Assembly: GCF_016906535.1 (NCBI RefSeq)
Contig: NC_057381.1
Span: 1,674,001-1,738,000 of the forward strand
Origin: Rhizoctonia solani
Lineage: Eukaryota > Basidiomycota > Agaricomycetes > Cantharellales > Ceratobasidiaceae
DNA length: 64,000 nucleotides
Reading direction: 5' to 3'
The notes beneath the pieces are model-generated. The model had not been told where the DNA came from, ran no database searches, and saw nothing but the letters and a program-made list of their open reading frames with translations. Both the position numbers and the translations under genes were made by a program. Each line of letters opens with the position of its first letter. Within the stretch, counting starts at the first letter, position 1. Shown here piece after piece: positions 38,303 through 49,911 of this stretch.

Positions 38303-39329
38303 GGTAGTATAAGTAAGGCGAAAATGGTCATGCTTCGCGGGAGTGTTGAGGCACATATGAGGGCTAACTGCTTTGCATTTCACTAAACCGTGGAATCGGC
38401 CTATGACCGAACCCGAGGTTCGATCTCCGTTTGTGGTAGACGAGCCTATGGAACTGGCCTGCGGGTTCGGCTACTGCAGGCCGAGATTAGGTTGGGTATG
38501 GTGCTGGGTAGCGGCAGTGACCAGAAATGGTTAATGGATATAGATAAGTCGTCCGAACCTTCTTTCCGCATCATCGTATCCTAAACCCCTACTGATGATA
38601 CCTTAGTTGTTAGCTTTTGGTCTGCAGCTCTCTCGTCAAGGGGTTGACTGGGAGAGCTCAGATAAAAGGAGGCTTAGTTTACTCCTTTTCCCGCGCACTT
38701 TCCATTTAGGCCCGCTGCGTGAGTTGACGTCTGCACATGAGACTACAAGCCAAAACAAGAATCGAGTACTACCATACCAGTCTGCTGATTCCGACACGCA
38801 GTCTAAACAACGCGTTGAGATATATGATAGCCATTCTTCCCAAGTCAGGAAGGAGTTCCTGTATAATGCCAGGGCCCAACACCAGGTCGCTTGACTAGGC
38901 TCGAATTATTACTACCGTATAGAAGCCTCTCGTGAGATCAATCCTTATCTTAAGCTTGACAAGGTATCGTAAACATGGTCAGAGGAATTGGTCACCCCTA
39001 ATAGGCAGTTTGAGCACAAGTAATATTTTGAAATTGTGCTTATATTAATCTCCTTGTATCATAATCATATTTGTAGTAGCGAGCTTAAATATTTGGAATA
39101 CAATCGAAGGGGAAGATACGAATGCATATCTGTATTTTGAACCTTTGAGCTCTGAAGCTCAGCAAGGTACAGCAACATGACTATAAAATTGTTTCAAATT
39201 CTTGCTTGCACTGAGGTACTCAATGTACTCAATAAACCCTTCATTTATAAGATTCTCAATTCCGTTCGACATTTTTGAGCACAAATCAAATGTCACACAT
39301 GCTTAATTCACCGGAGGAGTCTGGGAGCC
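38303..39329. other. Intergenic, nothing recognised
   Basis: About 1 kb between the 5' end of P450-2 and the 3' end of P450-3, AT-rich to the right. No supported gene. Confidence 0.4.
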
Positions 39330-41750
39330 TTACCGATCCATCAACTCACGGATGGTCTTCTCGTGATCTGTGGATCGGGGCGCGATCCTACATTCATATG
39401 GAAGGGGTTGTCTACGTGCACGGCTGAGGATACTCTTTAGCAGCCAAGAGGGAAAATACTTACGTGACTACCAAATTTGGTCCCATCTCTCCGGTTAATG
39501 GGATTGGATTCCCATTTGAATCCAGTGAAGGCCCAATAGTAAACAAACTGAGTAGCGTCGAAGCGAATATGAATACTGTGGCCTCGGCGAGATGAAGACC
39601 AGGGCAACTCCTGGATTTTGAATGAATGATGGGATTAGATAAGCATATTCAAGAAATGCCGACTGTACCTTCGTCCAAAACCAAATGTCGGAGGCGTGGG
39701 CACGGATAGGTCGAGGAAACGGTCAGGATCAAATTCTTCTGGGCTTGGATAGATGCGTTCATCGTTATTCATTGCCCTTGAGATCGTTATTGATGACTAT
39801 GTTCAATTGAATTGCGACTATGAGCTCCCACCAAATATTAGAGATACTAAACAAGCGGATTCTTAGACCGGTTTGCCACAGCTCGGAAAATAGTGCACAT
39901 ACACAAGCGTCCCAGAAGGTATAAAATACCCTTTGTATGTATCGTCCTGAGTAGAAACATGGGGGACACCTTGGATTGTGGAATTAGTTCATAGGGAGTT
40001 ATTCGAGTACTCTACGGGCCCCTCCAAAACTCTGGAGCGCTCTGAAGTACTCCAGTTTTGGGAACCTCCTCGTTAGGATCCGGCGGATTCGGATTGCTCG
40101 GCGAGCAGTTGGGAGCATTCCATGAGCACTTCCAAGCGTCACACCGAACACCCTGGAGTGTTCGCCGACGATAGCGAGTCCCGGAGCGCTCCCAAGATTT
40201 TCGAGGCCTCGTAGAGTGGAGTGAAATTTACCTAAGGGCACAGTATGCCTCCAACGAAATACCTCCTTGATGATACACCCCATATAAGGCATAGATTCAT
40301 AGTCACTTATTTCTGGTAAACGAGCGCCTTGAAGGACTGAGTCGATTTCTGCCTGAGCCTTTGCTTGTATCTTGGGGTGCATCGCCATCGCCATGACAAA
40401 GACTAAGATAGTTGCCGCAGACTATGGATCAGTTCTCAGCTACTCGGAAATGGAGCTTATCTAGATGAGATGTATCACATACAGTGTCGGTACCGGCTTG
40501 CATGGCGAGTGATTAATAATAATACTTAACTAAAACTGCAAGATGAGACGTGCTTACCTGCAAAAAGGGTTCCCGTTGCCCAACGAATGGAATCCATATC
40601 TTCGTCAGTCTCTTCGCCGGTACATTTTGACAGTAGTTTTGTCAGCATTGAAGGAGGTGCGTTGCCGTTGGACTGAAAAGTGTTTTAAGTGTTTGGCCCA
40701 AGGGCCCTATTATTATATCTTACCATCTGGGTTCTCGTCCATTCAAAAGGTATATTAAGCATGCCCTCTGTCTGACTACGCCATACGTTGGTTTTTCGTT
40801 TCCATTCCATACCAGGGAACCAATCTGGGATATGCTGTAGCCATGGGATAACGTTGACATAATAATCTAAGTACGGGAAAATGAGTAATATGCTCGCTCA
40901 TCAGCTCTGAGCTTACTTGAGATCATTGCAGCTTGCGAAAACCCAGCAACGGCCGCCTCAACGACTTCAACAAGTTCGTCATTAGAAGACCTGACCTCGT
41001 ACCCATAAACAACCGACAGTAGAGTTGATCCAACCATGCTTGGGGTATGCATTTCAATCATATAGATGGGCCACTCTGTAAATATTGAAACATACCGTCT
41101 AACTTCCTTTGAGAAATTACTGGGTTCGTCTAATAGCCTTACGAGGGATGATCGTGCTTGTCGGGTAATGGTCGGCCACAATTTTTCACTGGCCTTCTTG
41201 TGCAAAGTTTCATGCGTCATCCGGCGCTGAGCCCTCCAGCGATCACCATATCTTATCATCCCTGTGTTATTTCCCCAGCCAAGTCTTGATGTAAGTACGT
41301 TTGGTGAGCCGATCATCCGAGCTATGTGCATACATGTACACCCACAATTTCTCGCTTGTAATCATAGGTGTTTGTGCTCTATCGGAAAAAATTGAAGATC
41401 TTTTGTTAAGGAGTTCATTAGCGTCCTCCACCGAGTTGAGAATTACGAGTGTCTTTCCAGGTGGGAGTGTGATCGAGATGATGTCACCTGGGTTTTACAG
41501 TATGATTCAGATTATACGAGTCCCAGCTGCGCGTATCCTACACTTACTTCTAAGCTCTTTGCTCCACTTCATGTATGCCTTTGGCTCGTCAGTGACCCCC
41601 ATTAGAGATCTCATATGACCAATCAACATGTCAGGTTTGGGTGACGGGGGAAGATGTCTCTCAGTCCTGCTTTTCCTTAGAGGGTACCAGGAAGCAGCAC
41701 ATTATCATTAGGAAAAGGCATGTGTAGATGCAAACGTCGGAATGATCCAT
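39330..41750 (-). CDS. Cytochrome P450-3
   Basis: Starts MDHSDVCIYTCLFLMIMCC at ATG 41750 (membrane anchor). One base is missing near 41687-41692, after which the hinge reads RHLPPSPKPDMLIGHMRSLM. Further exons: MIGSPNVLTSRLGWGNNTGM, IRYGDRWRAQRRMTHETLHK, MVGSTLLSVVYGYEV, the I-helix AGTDT (about 40494), MAMAMHPKIQAKAQAEID, the K-helix EVFR, GVPHVSTQDDTYKGYFIPSG, the haem loop FGFGRR/SCPGLHLAEA (split by an intron) and the end YECRIAPRSTDHEKTIRELM, TAA at 39330. The intron between TVPLG and VPHVS is about 255 nt instead of about 48 nt because a MITE-like element sits in it. Closely related to P450-1 and P450-2 in exon layout and motifs; reaction unknown. Confidence 0.82.
40009..40217. mobile_element. 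MITE-like element in an intron of P450-3
   Basis: A 209-bp insertion has imperfect terminal inverted repeats of about 35 bp. The left end reads actctacgggcc...ggagcgctc; the right end, reverse-complemented, reads actctacgaggcc...ggagcgctc. It contains no ORF of its own and holds an internal hairpin, cgaacac-ccctgga-like loop-gtgttcg, near 40158. Flanks ACTCC/ACTCG (gene strand) may be an imperfect target duplication. Removing it leaves an intron of about 48 nt, the usual size here, with intact donor (GGTAAAT) and acceptor (CCAAG). Confidence 0.7.
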
Positions 41751-42775
41751 GTTGATTTAATTCAATATTGGGACTCGTGTGAAAATATTCGATGAGTGTT
41801 GAGGAGCACCCCGCAGTCTATATATGTTTCAAGGCCACTCAAAAAGCGGAACACGGGACCGCGGAAACGGGTATACACCGAGAACCTCGCTTCTTTCATC
41901 TTCCTTGGAATAAACCGCGATCCTTATGTAATTGCACTCTTAGGAATAAGGGAAGTTACCATGATTATATGAATGAGTGTAACGCCTTTCTAGGTGGGTT
42001 ATCTCAGAAATATAAGTATTGATTTGGTTTAGTGGATAGTTGGGCGCTATGGGCCGAAGTGTCGTGTATTTGATACTTATTCCGCATGCACCATAAGGAG
42101 CCGGAGATCATTGATATCTCCGGAGGCTTCCCTCTCATTCATGCGCTCGAATTTTCTCCCTTCACTAGTAGATCACTTCGTGATTCGGAATTTAGCTCCA
42201 ACGAGAATCGCTCCATTGAAGAGAAGTTATACCGGTACATAGTCAAATCATAACGTGAACGGGACACATAGGCCCTTGCTAGACTTGAATTGTTTGGTGT
42301 GGGACAGCTTCGGTGTTGTAACAAATCCGTGATCGAGCTTCTGAGCGAGGTCTTAATTTAGCTTACCTGGAAAATGGATCGGGTGTCGATTGCTTGATAG
42401 AATTGGCAATAGGGTAGGATCGGCGGTCAAGTTACAGCCAATTCACCCTTCTATAAACATCTATCATAGCCAACAACGCTGGTGAGATTTCAGAGTACAT
42501 TTATACTGACCCAAGAAGCGAACTTGATCACCACATTTTGAAAATGGGGTAGTGCCTACGGCCTCTGCTACGGAGGCAAGTGTGCGTATGCCCAGTCATC
42601 TCTAAGTATAATTATAGCCAGGAGAGCGTACTACACCAGACCGTGACGTCTTCTCAATGGGTTTGAAATGGTCGGAACGGGTCACGTGAAACGATGCACA
42701 GTAGCGAGGTGATAATCGTCACATTCACATGAACCCATCCGCAGCATCCAACTCCCCACTTGATCCTCACTCGTC
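41751..42775. promoter_or_regulatory. Divergent intergenic region, P450-3 / fructosamine kinase
   Basis: About 1 kb separates two divergently transcribed genes and must contain both promoters. No convincing TATA box or repeat was identified. Confidence 0.35.
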
Positions 42776-43886
42776 ATGTCTTCCACTTTTTTAATCGAGA
42801 AACTCAAGATTTCATTTCCTGGAGAGACTTTCATAGCTAGGGGTGGCCCAAGGATATCATCATCCAATGATCAAACCTACTATGGCAAATCCGGTACTCC
42901 AAGCGAGGTAGAACAATACCGCGCAGAAATACGAAGCCTGCAGCTTATGTCAGCTGCTGCGCCGGGCTTATGCCCAAGTGTGGTTTCTGCTTCACACGAA
43001 GGGAGACCCTACCTAATTAGTGACTACCTTGAATTGTCCAGTCTGGCTTCTTCTGCCGGTGCTTCCACTATTCTTGCTCGTAGATTAGCGTCCGAGCTCC
43101 ATGGAGCTAAATCTAACAATGGCAAGTTTGGCTTCGAATGCCCCACATTTTGCGGTGCAACAAAAATCGACAACGGGTGGTATAGCACCTGGGCAGACGC
43201 ATACAATGCAATGATTGGCGGACTGCTAGATAAATTAGAAAAGCAAGAATCTTACAAAAAACTATGTAGAACTGGGCGGGAGGTTCAACAAAGGTATCTT
43301 GGGAATATTCTGTAGTGATTCTGAAAGTTGAACTACGTTTTTTCTATATAGGGTAATTCCTCACTATCTGGGTGATCGCCTAAAAGGGGTAGAGCCAGTG
43401 CTTTGTCACGGAGATCTATGGGTAAGTTCGCAGAGGTGGTTATGTCGAATGGATACTCTTAATTATTGTACTGTAGAGCGGCAATGTGGGAGTAGACTCT
43501 GAAGGGAATCCAGCGATATTCGATCCGTCAAGCTACTATGGACACAATGAATCAGAGTAAGTCTACGCTATACATATGTTAATTTTGTTTGTGTCTCACC
43601 ACTCTCTAGCCTTGCGATTGGGAGAATGTTTGGTGGCTTTTCAGCTGTATTCTATGAGCAATACCATTTAATCCGGCCAAAGTCTGAGCCGTTGGAAGAA
43701 TACGATCAACGAGTCAAACTATATCAGCTTTTCCACTACTTGAATCATACTGTGCTATTTGGCGTAAGTGATGTAAATGAGCATCCGAGTCGGCACTAAT
43801 AGGCGGACCAACGTCTTTCTTAGAGCGGATATGCCAATCAGGCAATGAATCTGGCAACTCAACTGCTCAAATCCCTCCCATTGTAA
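42776..43886 (+). CDS. Fructosamine/ketosamine-3-kinase family protein
   Basis: Protein-deglycation kinase family: phosphorylates ketoamine adducts of sugars on lysines so that they decompose. Starts [21 protein letters not shown]-lobe: [38 protein letters not shown] (Glu of the kinase-like lobe) and [17 protein letters not shown]-lobe: [40 protein letters not shown], the catalytic loop [20 protein letters not shown] (intron inside), [20 protein letters not shown] (metal-binding Asp), [15 protein letters not shown] and [23 protein letters not shown] 43884-43886. Five exons, all joins in frame. Single-copy within the window and lying in the P450 cluster; whether that is functional or chance is unknown. 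Confidence 0.85.
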
Positions 43887-43984
43887 ACAGTTTGTATTAT
43901 GCAAATAGTATGGTAATTTAAGAATGAAACAAGACCAGTAATATTTAAGTGGCATGAAAAGGCTAGCATCCTCATATGGGCAGT

Positions 43985-46173
43985 TCAATTCTGGAATAAA
44001 AGAATCCGCCTTGCTTCACAGCGTAGTTCCATAGTGCACTGAAAGGGCAAAGGGAACCTTCTGCGGGTCAGGACAAATAATCGTTTAAAAGGTTGGAACA
44101 GCTCGAATACCTCACAAGAGAATTTCCGGTTAGCTTTGTCTCCGGCATGATGTTGTTTTCTTGACTATCTTTGGCGGGTCTGATGTTCAAAATAGACAGC
44201 GTTGTAGCAACGGCCAAAAATAAGAACGCATCGGCAAACTCCTGGCCCGGACAGATGCTACAAACATTTAGGTATAAGCGAAACTGAGAGTTAAAGTAAG
44301 ATTGATACAAACCGTCTTCCAAAACCAAACGTGGGAGGGTCTGGTGTCGTTGGGATTTTGAACCGGTCTGGGTCGAATTTCTCAGGGTTGGGGTATGTCT
44401 CGGGATTGGAACACATTGCCCTACGATGTTAACTTGTATTGGCCCACACGTGCGCTACATGTTATACGCACCAGATGTTTCCCATTCTGCGGTAGATTAA
44501 TAGGGGTTCAATAAAGTTAGAGCTGGTATGGAATCGAAAAGAGATTGCACTCTTACACAACGGCCTCTTTGGGAATGAAATATCCCCTGTACACATCATC
44601 TTTGGCGCACACATGCGGAACTCCTATTCACGAGTAATCACAATCTATCAATTAAGATTTGTGCTCAAACAATATACCTAACGGTCCTACTGGTCGCCAG
44701 CGAAATACCTCCTTGACAACACGACCTATGTAAGGTAAATCATCTTGATCTTGCATTTCGGGAAGGCGTTGATTGCCAACAACAGTATCCAATTCTTGCT
44801 GAGCCTTTACTTGTATATCCGGATTGTGTATCATGGCAAGGATAAAAATCAAGATAGTCGAAGTTGTCTGGTATATTTGAATATTCCGGAGGAAGTTCTA
44901 TATCATCGCCAACACCTACCGTCTCTATTGCACCTTCACGTGGTATTTTAGCAACACATGGAGTTTAAATCTTGAATAATGGACTATACCTGCATATAGC
45001 GATCCTATTGCCCATTTGATTCCATCCTCTTCCTCCTTTTGGTCTGTTACGGATCCATTGTTTGCCAGCCTGGCTAAAAGGGAGCCAAGAGCGGAAGGCA
45101 GAGCCGTGCCATTAACCTTGCATCATTCATTAGTAAGTTCAAAGCAACACGTCCTTATCACCAGTGAGTACCATTTGTTGTTTGGTCCACCCAAAAGGTA
45201 TATTTATCAAGCTTTCACGAGCTTTGCTCCAAGCTATTGCCTGTCGCTTCCAACTGGCGCCAGGGAACCATGAAGGGACGTACTGGAGCCATGGGAATAT
45301 ATTTACAAGGAAGTCTGGAGGCTAGGTCAACTAATGAAATTAATAAAGAGTGACACACACCAGGGGGCATTGATGCATCACTAAAACCTTGCATACCCGC
45401 TCTGGCTATGCCAATCATGGGATCTCCTGCTTCAGTGGCCTTGTACCCATACGCAGATTGTAGAATAACAGCGCCTACCGCACTAGACTGCACGGTTAAC
45501 CTGTTCACAACATGGCAATTCATAACCTACTGTGCAATCTTGGACTGCAATCCACAAGTATCAGAAATCCGTAGAACTAGCAACCAGGTGTGTTTAACAA
45601 TGGCCGGCCACATTATTTTGAGCGCCTTCTTCTGGAGTACTTCATGCATCACTTTACGCTGTCCTTTCCATTGGTTGCCATAGTTTAATAAACCAGATGC
45701 TTTCCCCCAGTTAGTTCTGCAATTCAACCAGACATGACAATTTTGCCTGTCTTATTTGCAGCCCCAACTTACAGTCTTGGACTAGCCAGCATAGGAATTT
45801 GGAAACAATTTGAATAGTATAGAGCTTGTTTGACAAGAAGTTCATTGACGTCTTCCACTATATTCAATACAACAATTGGCTGTCCCAGTAGTTTCACGGA
45901 TACTATGCTGCCTGGATGACAGCAGTACATGCATTGTCAATAATAAACATCAAATGAAGAGGCGCGCCATCACATGCTACCAAGCTTGTCACCCCATGCT
46001 TTATAAGCCACCTCCTTGTACTCAGTTGGCATATGTTGTATATGTCCAATGATTGGATTGCCTTGGGGACTTGGTGGGAGAGGTGGGTTTTGTTTTCTGT
46101 ATTGCCACTTGTACGCAAGTGCTGAAACTGTGCAAACAATCACCAATGTTACTGCTGCTGGAATGACCGCCAT
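43985..46173 (-). CDS. Cytochrome P450-4
   Basis: Starts MAVIPAAVTLVIVCTVSALA at ATG 46173, a clear membrane anchor, then QNPPLPPSPQGNPIIGHIQH. Exons: GKASGLLNYGNQWKGQRKVM (C-helix WxxxR), AVGAVILQSAYGYKATEAGD, FLVNIFPWLQYVPSWFPGAS, the I-helix AGAIETTTSTILIFI (canonical acid-Thr pair), IHNPDIQVKAQQELDTVV, the K-helix EVFR, the haem loop FGFGRR/ICPGQEFADA (split by an intron) and LPFQCTMELRCEARR near the stop at 43985. All joins checked are in frame. It is a distinct subtype from P450-1 to -3 and most like the truncated P450-5. A solo LTR inserted 45 bp upstream of the ATG has displaced the native promoter, so expression may be altered. Confidence 0.85.
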
Positions 46174-46218
46174 AGTTTGTCCTGCAAGCTTGAGCAAGTT
46201 ACTGGGAGGGGGGGGAGC

Positions 46219-48029
46219 TGTCGTAGACACACTCGATACCAGGGAATTTATTCCCATTTTCTCAATTTTAAACGAAGACAATTGGACAACATTTTCAATC
46301 ACGTGACTTTGGCGCTTACATCATATGCTAAGCGCCAAGCCACGTCCCCATCCGCGCTTACCTCAGCACGCGTAGCCACCTCCACCTGATGACATCACTA
46401 TGACACGTATGCATGAGTAAGGCTGACTGCGGATTGGGGTTCTTATTTGATACAGTATTGCACATAGTTGTATTTGTAATTAGGTAGCTCTGTAATATAT
46501 AAGGAGGCCAACCAACCACGGTAACACCCAGGTTGATTACCTCTTGTTGCATCCCCCAACTGTACAAGGGCCTTACTGTTATGTATCACACAATTTTGCA
46601 TTCACAGCTCACCATCCACAATAATCTGTATATATCTGACTTTCTGATTTAATGGCCATTTGACTCCTATTTTCCATTATTTCTGTCATTACTCTATGTA
46701 ACGCTCATATTGACTGTATGTGTTACATATCGTTCAATAGAGCTCCTTCCGCTCGTTCTAACGCTGCCTGTCACGTGCTCATACAATAAGATCTCATGGA
46801 GATATTAGCTTCACAAGATTCTATCTATGTGGCTCAAGTACCTTACTAATCATTATATTTGTATCTTTACATCTAGCTCATCACATGACTAGCTCTAACT
46901 TGGGAAATGAACCTTATTCCTAGCTTAGTTGAGTCATACCTCTCATGAGATTACTAAGGTTCTCCTTATCTAGTAATTTCTAGTGGCACTGCAAATCCTG
47001 CTTATGAGTCATTCTGCTTGCCACCAGAATGACTCACACTAATGACTCACTCTAAGTGCTCATTGGCTGCCAAGCATTTCTTGATAGACTGAGTCATGTA
47101 TTTAGATGTTTCTATTTTTTAACTAATTGCAGTTCAACCCAAGAGCAGTCACATTCCATCCTAGTCATATCTGTGCCTTCCCACCCACCAATCAAAGTCT
47201 TAGGAAGCACAGTCCTAAGCAAGTCATATTCATACTCTGACTAGGTGAATGACTCAGTAACCTTGCCACTCTAGGGTATAAAAGGGGACTCTTGCATACC
47301 CTTGGAGGGCACCACCTTACTTTACTCCACCTCACTGTTACTGTTGACTGTCACTCTTGGGTTTGGGCTTGCCCCCCTCAATTGTGTGATATTTTGTGCC
47401 TCAAGATTTCAAATAACTTAAACTTGTATAAGTGGATCTCCCAAGTACCCATAGTGTGGAAAGGTTGTAGACCTGATACAGAGTTCTTAGGTTAAGTGAA
47501 CAGAAGGCAATCATCCTTAAAGAAGGATATATACTAAGTAACCAGTTAGTTCCTGCAACTAGGAGTGAAACTTACATAACTATCTCTGCCAAAGGGAACC
47601 TGAGCCAGTACTCTTGCTCTTACAGAAATACTTACTAAGACACTTTACACTGAGAAAAGATATATCTGTAGTTGATTGTATTCAAGATAGCTAGACCCAG
47701 AGAACCCTAAAGAAGCTACTTCTTTACTTAGCTTGGAAATTGGGAAATCTTCCAACACAGACTCTGCTCAGCACCAGAGTCTCAACCTCTTTTCCCCCAA
47801 TTTACAACACTTACAGCCCAGCAACCCACTTAGTCACGCCTGTCACTGTTGCCTTAAGCAACTTACTCAACGTAGTTACATAGCTCGCCACTGCCATTAG
47901 GGCCTTGGTCATTGTACTTACTTAGTTTGTCGTCGTAGGGTACCTCATCACCGCCTTAAGCGGATTACTGTCTTAGTTACACGGCCACAAGCGCCCGCAC
48001 CCTCAACGTCCTTACAGACGTCTAGGACA
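46219..48029 (+). repeat. Solo LTR of the C/L family (573 bp), split by a second solo LTR
   Basis: Two pieces (46219-46576 and 47815-48029) join to 573 bp, the same length as the C 5' LTR at 61595-62167. It begins TGTCGTAGACAC and ends CTAGGACA. The target duplication GGAGC is perfect (46214-46218 and 48030-48034), so it is a solo LTR left by LTR-LTR recombination. A TATA box (TATATAAGG, 46496) lies 34 nt before AGGTTGATTACCT (46530-46542), the presumed transcript start. Confidence 0.9.
46577..47809 (+). repeat. 1,233-bp solo LTR (family E) nested in the C-family solo LTR
   Basis: Begins TGTTATGTATCAC and ends TTTACAACA (inverted TGTTA/CAACA-type ends). It is flanked by the perfect 5-bp duplication CTTAC (46572-46576, 47810-47814); the intact LTR at 61950 reads ggccttacagcc across the same point. 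It contains a promoter-like TATAAAAGG at 47277. No coding frame. Younger than its host LTR. Confidence 0.85.
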
Positions 48030-48034
48030 GGAGC

Positions 48035-48602
48035 TGAATATAGTGGACAATATATCAAGCAGGAGCTTGCTGGAGTGTAGGGGAGTGCTATCTAGGGTGA
48101 TTGCTTTGTATTGCAATTGGACAACCCTGTATATCCATATTGATTGAAATGCTTATTATTCAGCTGCACAAAACACCACCTTGGGCTTCCCACATATGTC
48201 ATAGAAAGTGACGGGCCCCTTGACCCAGGCCAATGAATATCAGTGAGAGCCAAGTAGCCAAACGGTACTATTTTATATACTGGTGCATAATTAATAGGGA
48301 AAGATCTGAGGGTAAAGCACTGTAGCTACTGGAGGCTGGAGCTCAATGGTCTGGGTTTCTTCTATAAGAAAGTTCTAGCTACCCAGGGGTGTTATGTTTA
48401 CAAAATTGGCTCAGAGTTTGGCGCTTATTTTAGCCTATTTGCATGACTTCTTGCTTGGTTGCCAATTGAATATTGTCCTTCCCGCATAAGTACTCCATTA
48501 AAACAATAATACACTGCAAACTGGAACCTTAGTACAAACGTGATAAAAGCGTACAGTATGGATGGCCTTTAGATCCATTGTTGGCATCCCAAGCTTTCAA
48601 CG
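48035..48602. other. Unassigned sequence between solo LTR and P450-5 relic
   Basis: Pre-insertion flank of the solo LTR, downstream of the P450-5 stop. No gene or repeat recognised. Confidence 0.4.
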
Positions 48603-49069
48603 TTAGGATAAAAGTGCTTGCTTCCCATTGGAGCGCAGTCTAATAGAGCATTGGAAAGGAAGTGGGAACCTTTTGCTAGTTAGTACACAAATTTGAACAA
48701 ATACTTTAAGAATTAATTACCTAACAAGTGAATTTCCATTCAGTTTTGTGTCAGGAATAATATTGTTTCCTTGTTCATCCTTTGCAGGTTTGATGTCAAA
48801 GACAGACAACATTGTGGCAATAGCCAGGAACAAGGATGCATTAGCAAATTGCTGACCCAGGCAGATTCTACTAGGAATTGAGTGTTGGCATCAATTTAGA
48901 TAGGGATTATGCTTGCTGTCTCCCAAAACCAAAGGCTGGAGGGTCGGGAGTGGCAGGGTCCATAAAACGGTCTGGATTGAATCTTTCAGGTTGAGAATAT
49001 ATCTCAGAATTGGAGCAAATTGCCCTATATGCACGCATTGTCACATAATCAGATCCATCTACCAATACC
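48603..49069 (-). pseudogene. Cytochrome P450-5, 3' fragment cut by element A
   Basis: Retains only the last exons: ICSNSEIYSQPERFNPDRFM, the haem loop FGFGR(Q)/ICLGQQFANA, LAIATMLSVFDIKPAKDEQG, and PLPFQCSIRLRSNGKQALLS ending TAA at 48603. The haem-loop intron seems to begin GC (CAGCAAGC) rather than GT. Everything upstream is missing because the LTR of element A starts at 49070. It is the closest relative of P450-4 in the window. The lost part may lie beyond the far end of the transposon stack, outside the window. Non-functional as it stands. Confidence 0.8.
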
Positions 49070-49605
49070 TGTCATGCCCTAGAGGCGTGACCACCTTAGA
49101 ATCCACTAAGTCGAAGAAATAGTGAATATATGCGCTATTTTCATGAAGATTTATGGATATATGCATCTTTATGTTATTTAGGCGCTGAGCGCTTATTATG
49201 TAATCCCATCACATGACCTTTAGTCATGTGATCTTGTTTTCTTATCTCTGGTCATGTGACCTTATCTTTGTTATGATGTTTGTACATGTAATTACTCTTC
49301 CCCTTCTCTGTGAATATATAAGGAGGGTTCTGAGAGCCTTAAGCCTCAGAACTCAACCTCTTATCCCTTCCACCACTACCTACCCTAAGACATACAATTA
49401 AGAGTATTGCCTGAGAGCATACCAGTCCCTGTCAAAGGTCTTTAGCCCTGCTATCTTTATAGCATAGTGCACTTAACTGTATTAGGTCTTGTCCTACCCT
49501 TTCCTGGCAATTGCCCTTGAGCATTGTTAGGCCCTACTTGCTGATAAGTCCTATATTAGGCAATAGCTAGTTAGGTTTACCTCTTGGTAGTTGTTGGCTC
49601 TGACA
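49070..49605 (+). repeat. 5' LTR of element A
   Basis: 536 bp, starts TGTCATGCCCTAG and ends GGCTCTGACA. A TATA box (TATATAAGG, 49315) lies 33 nt upstream of AGAACTCAACCT (49348-49359), which pairs with the site just after the LTR. The left flank is atacc. Confidence 0.8.
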
Positions 49606-49607
49606 TT

Positions 49608-49619
49608 AGGTTGAGTTCT
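49608..49619 (+). promoter_or_regulatory. Element A self-priming primer-binding site
   Basis: AGGTTGAGTTCT, starting 2 nt after the LTR end, is a perfect 12-nt reverse complement of AGAACTCAACCT at 49348-49359, the predicted transcript 5' end. No tRNA match is needed. Mechanism inferred by analogy with Tf1 of fission yeast. Confidence 0.75.
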
Positions 49620-49810
49620 TCATCACCAACCCTTGTGGACAACTAGGGTGTTAGTACTGGCACAACCCATCAAGAACCAGTGATCCAGCATAGCCAGATA
49701 ATAGTCAAAACTGGTGATTGTTGCACTAGGGGGTTATTGTTACACGGCTAGCATTGCAAACGTCCACCCAAAAGTCTGCCACAACTTCTTCTGCGTCACA
49801 GACAGTCAAA

Positions 49811-49911
49811 GACCTGCTTGTGCAAAACCTGCCTCTGTATCACGCCCATCCAAGGCTTGTTGATCAGTTGTAAGGAGCATTCAACGCTAGGTATTGAGAC
49901 AGTGATTAGCG
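49811..49911 (+). promoter_or_regulatory. Conserved pre-gag leader block, element A
   Basis: Contains GTATCACGCCCATCCAAGGC, TTGATCAG, CAACGCTAGG and TTAGCGC. The same order and spacing recur in elements B (58010-58108) and C (62411-62512), each 125-145 nt before the gag ATG. Function unknown; candidates are RNA packaging or translation control. Confidence 0.65.

Noticed and set aside
15787..49069. Secondary-metabolite gene cluster
   Set aside because: P450s alone are present; no polyketide, peptide or terpene synthase and no transporter or regulator was seen.
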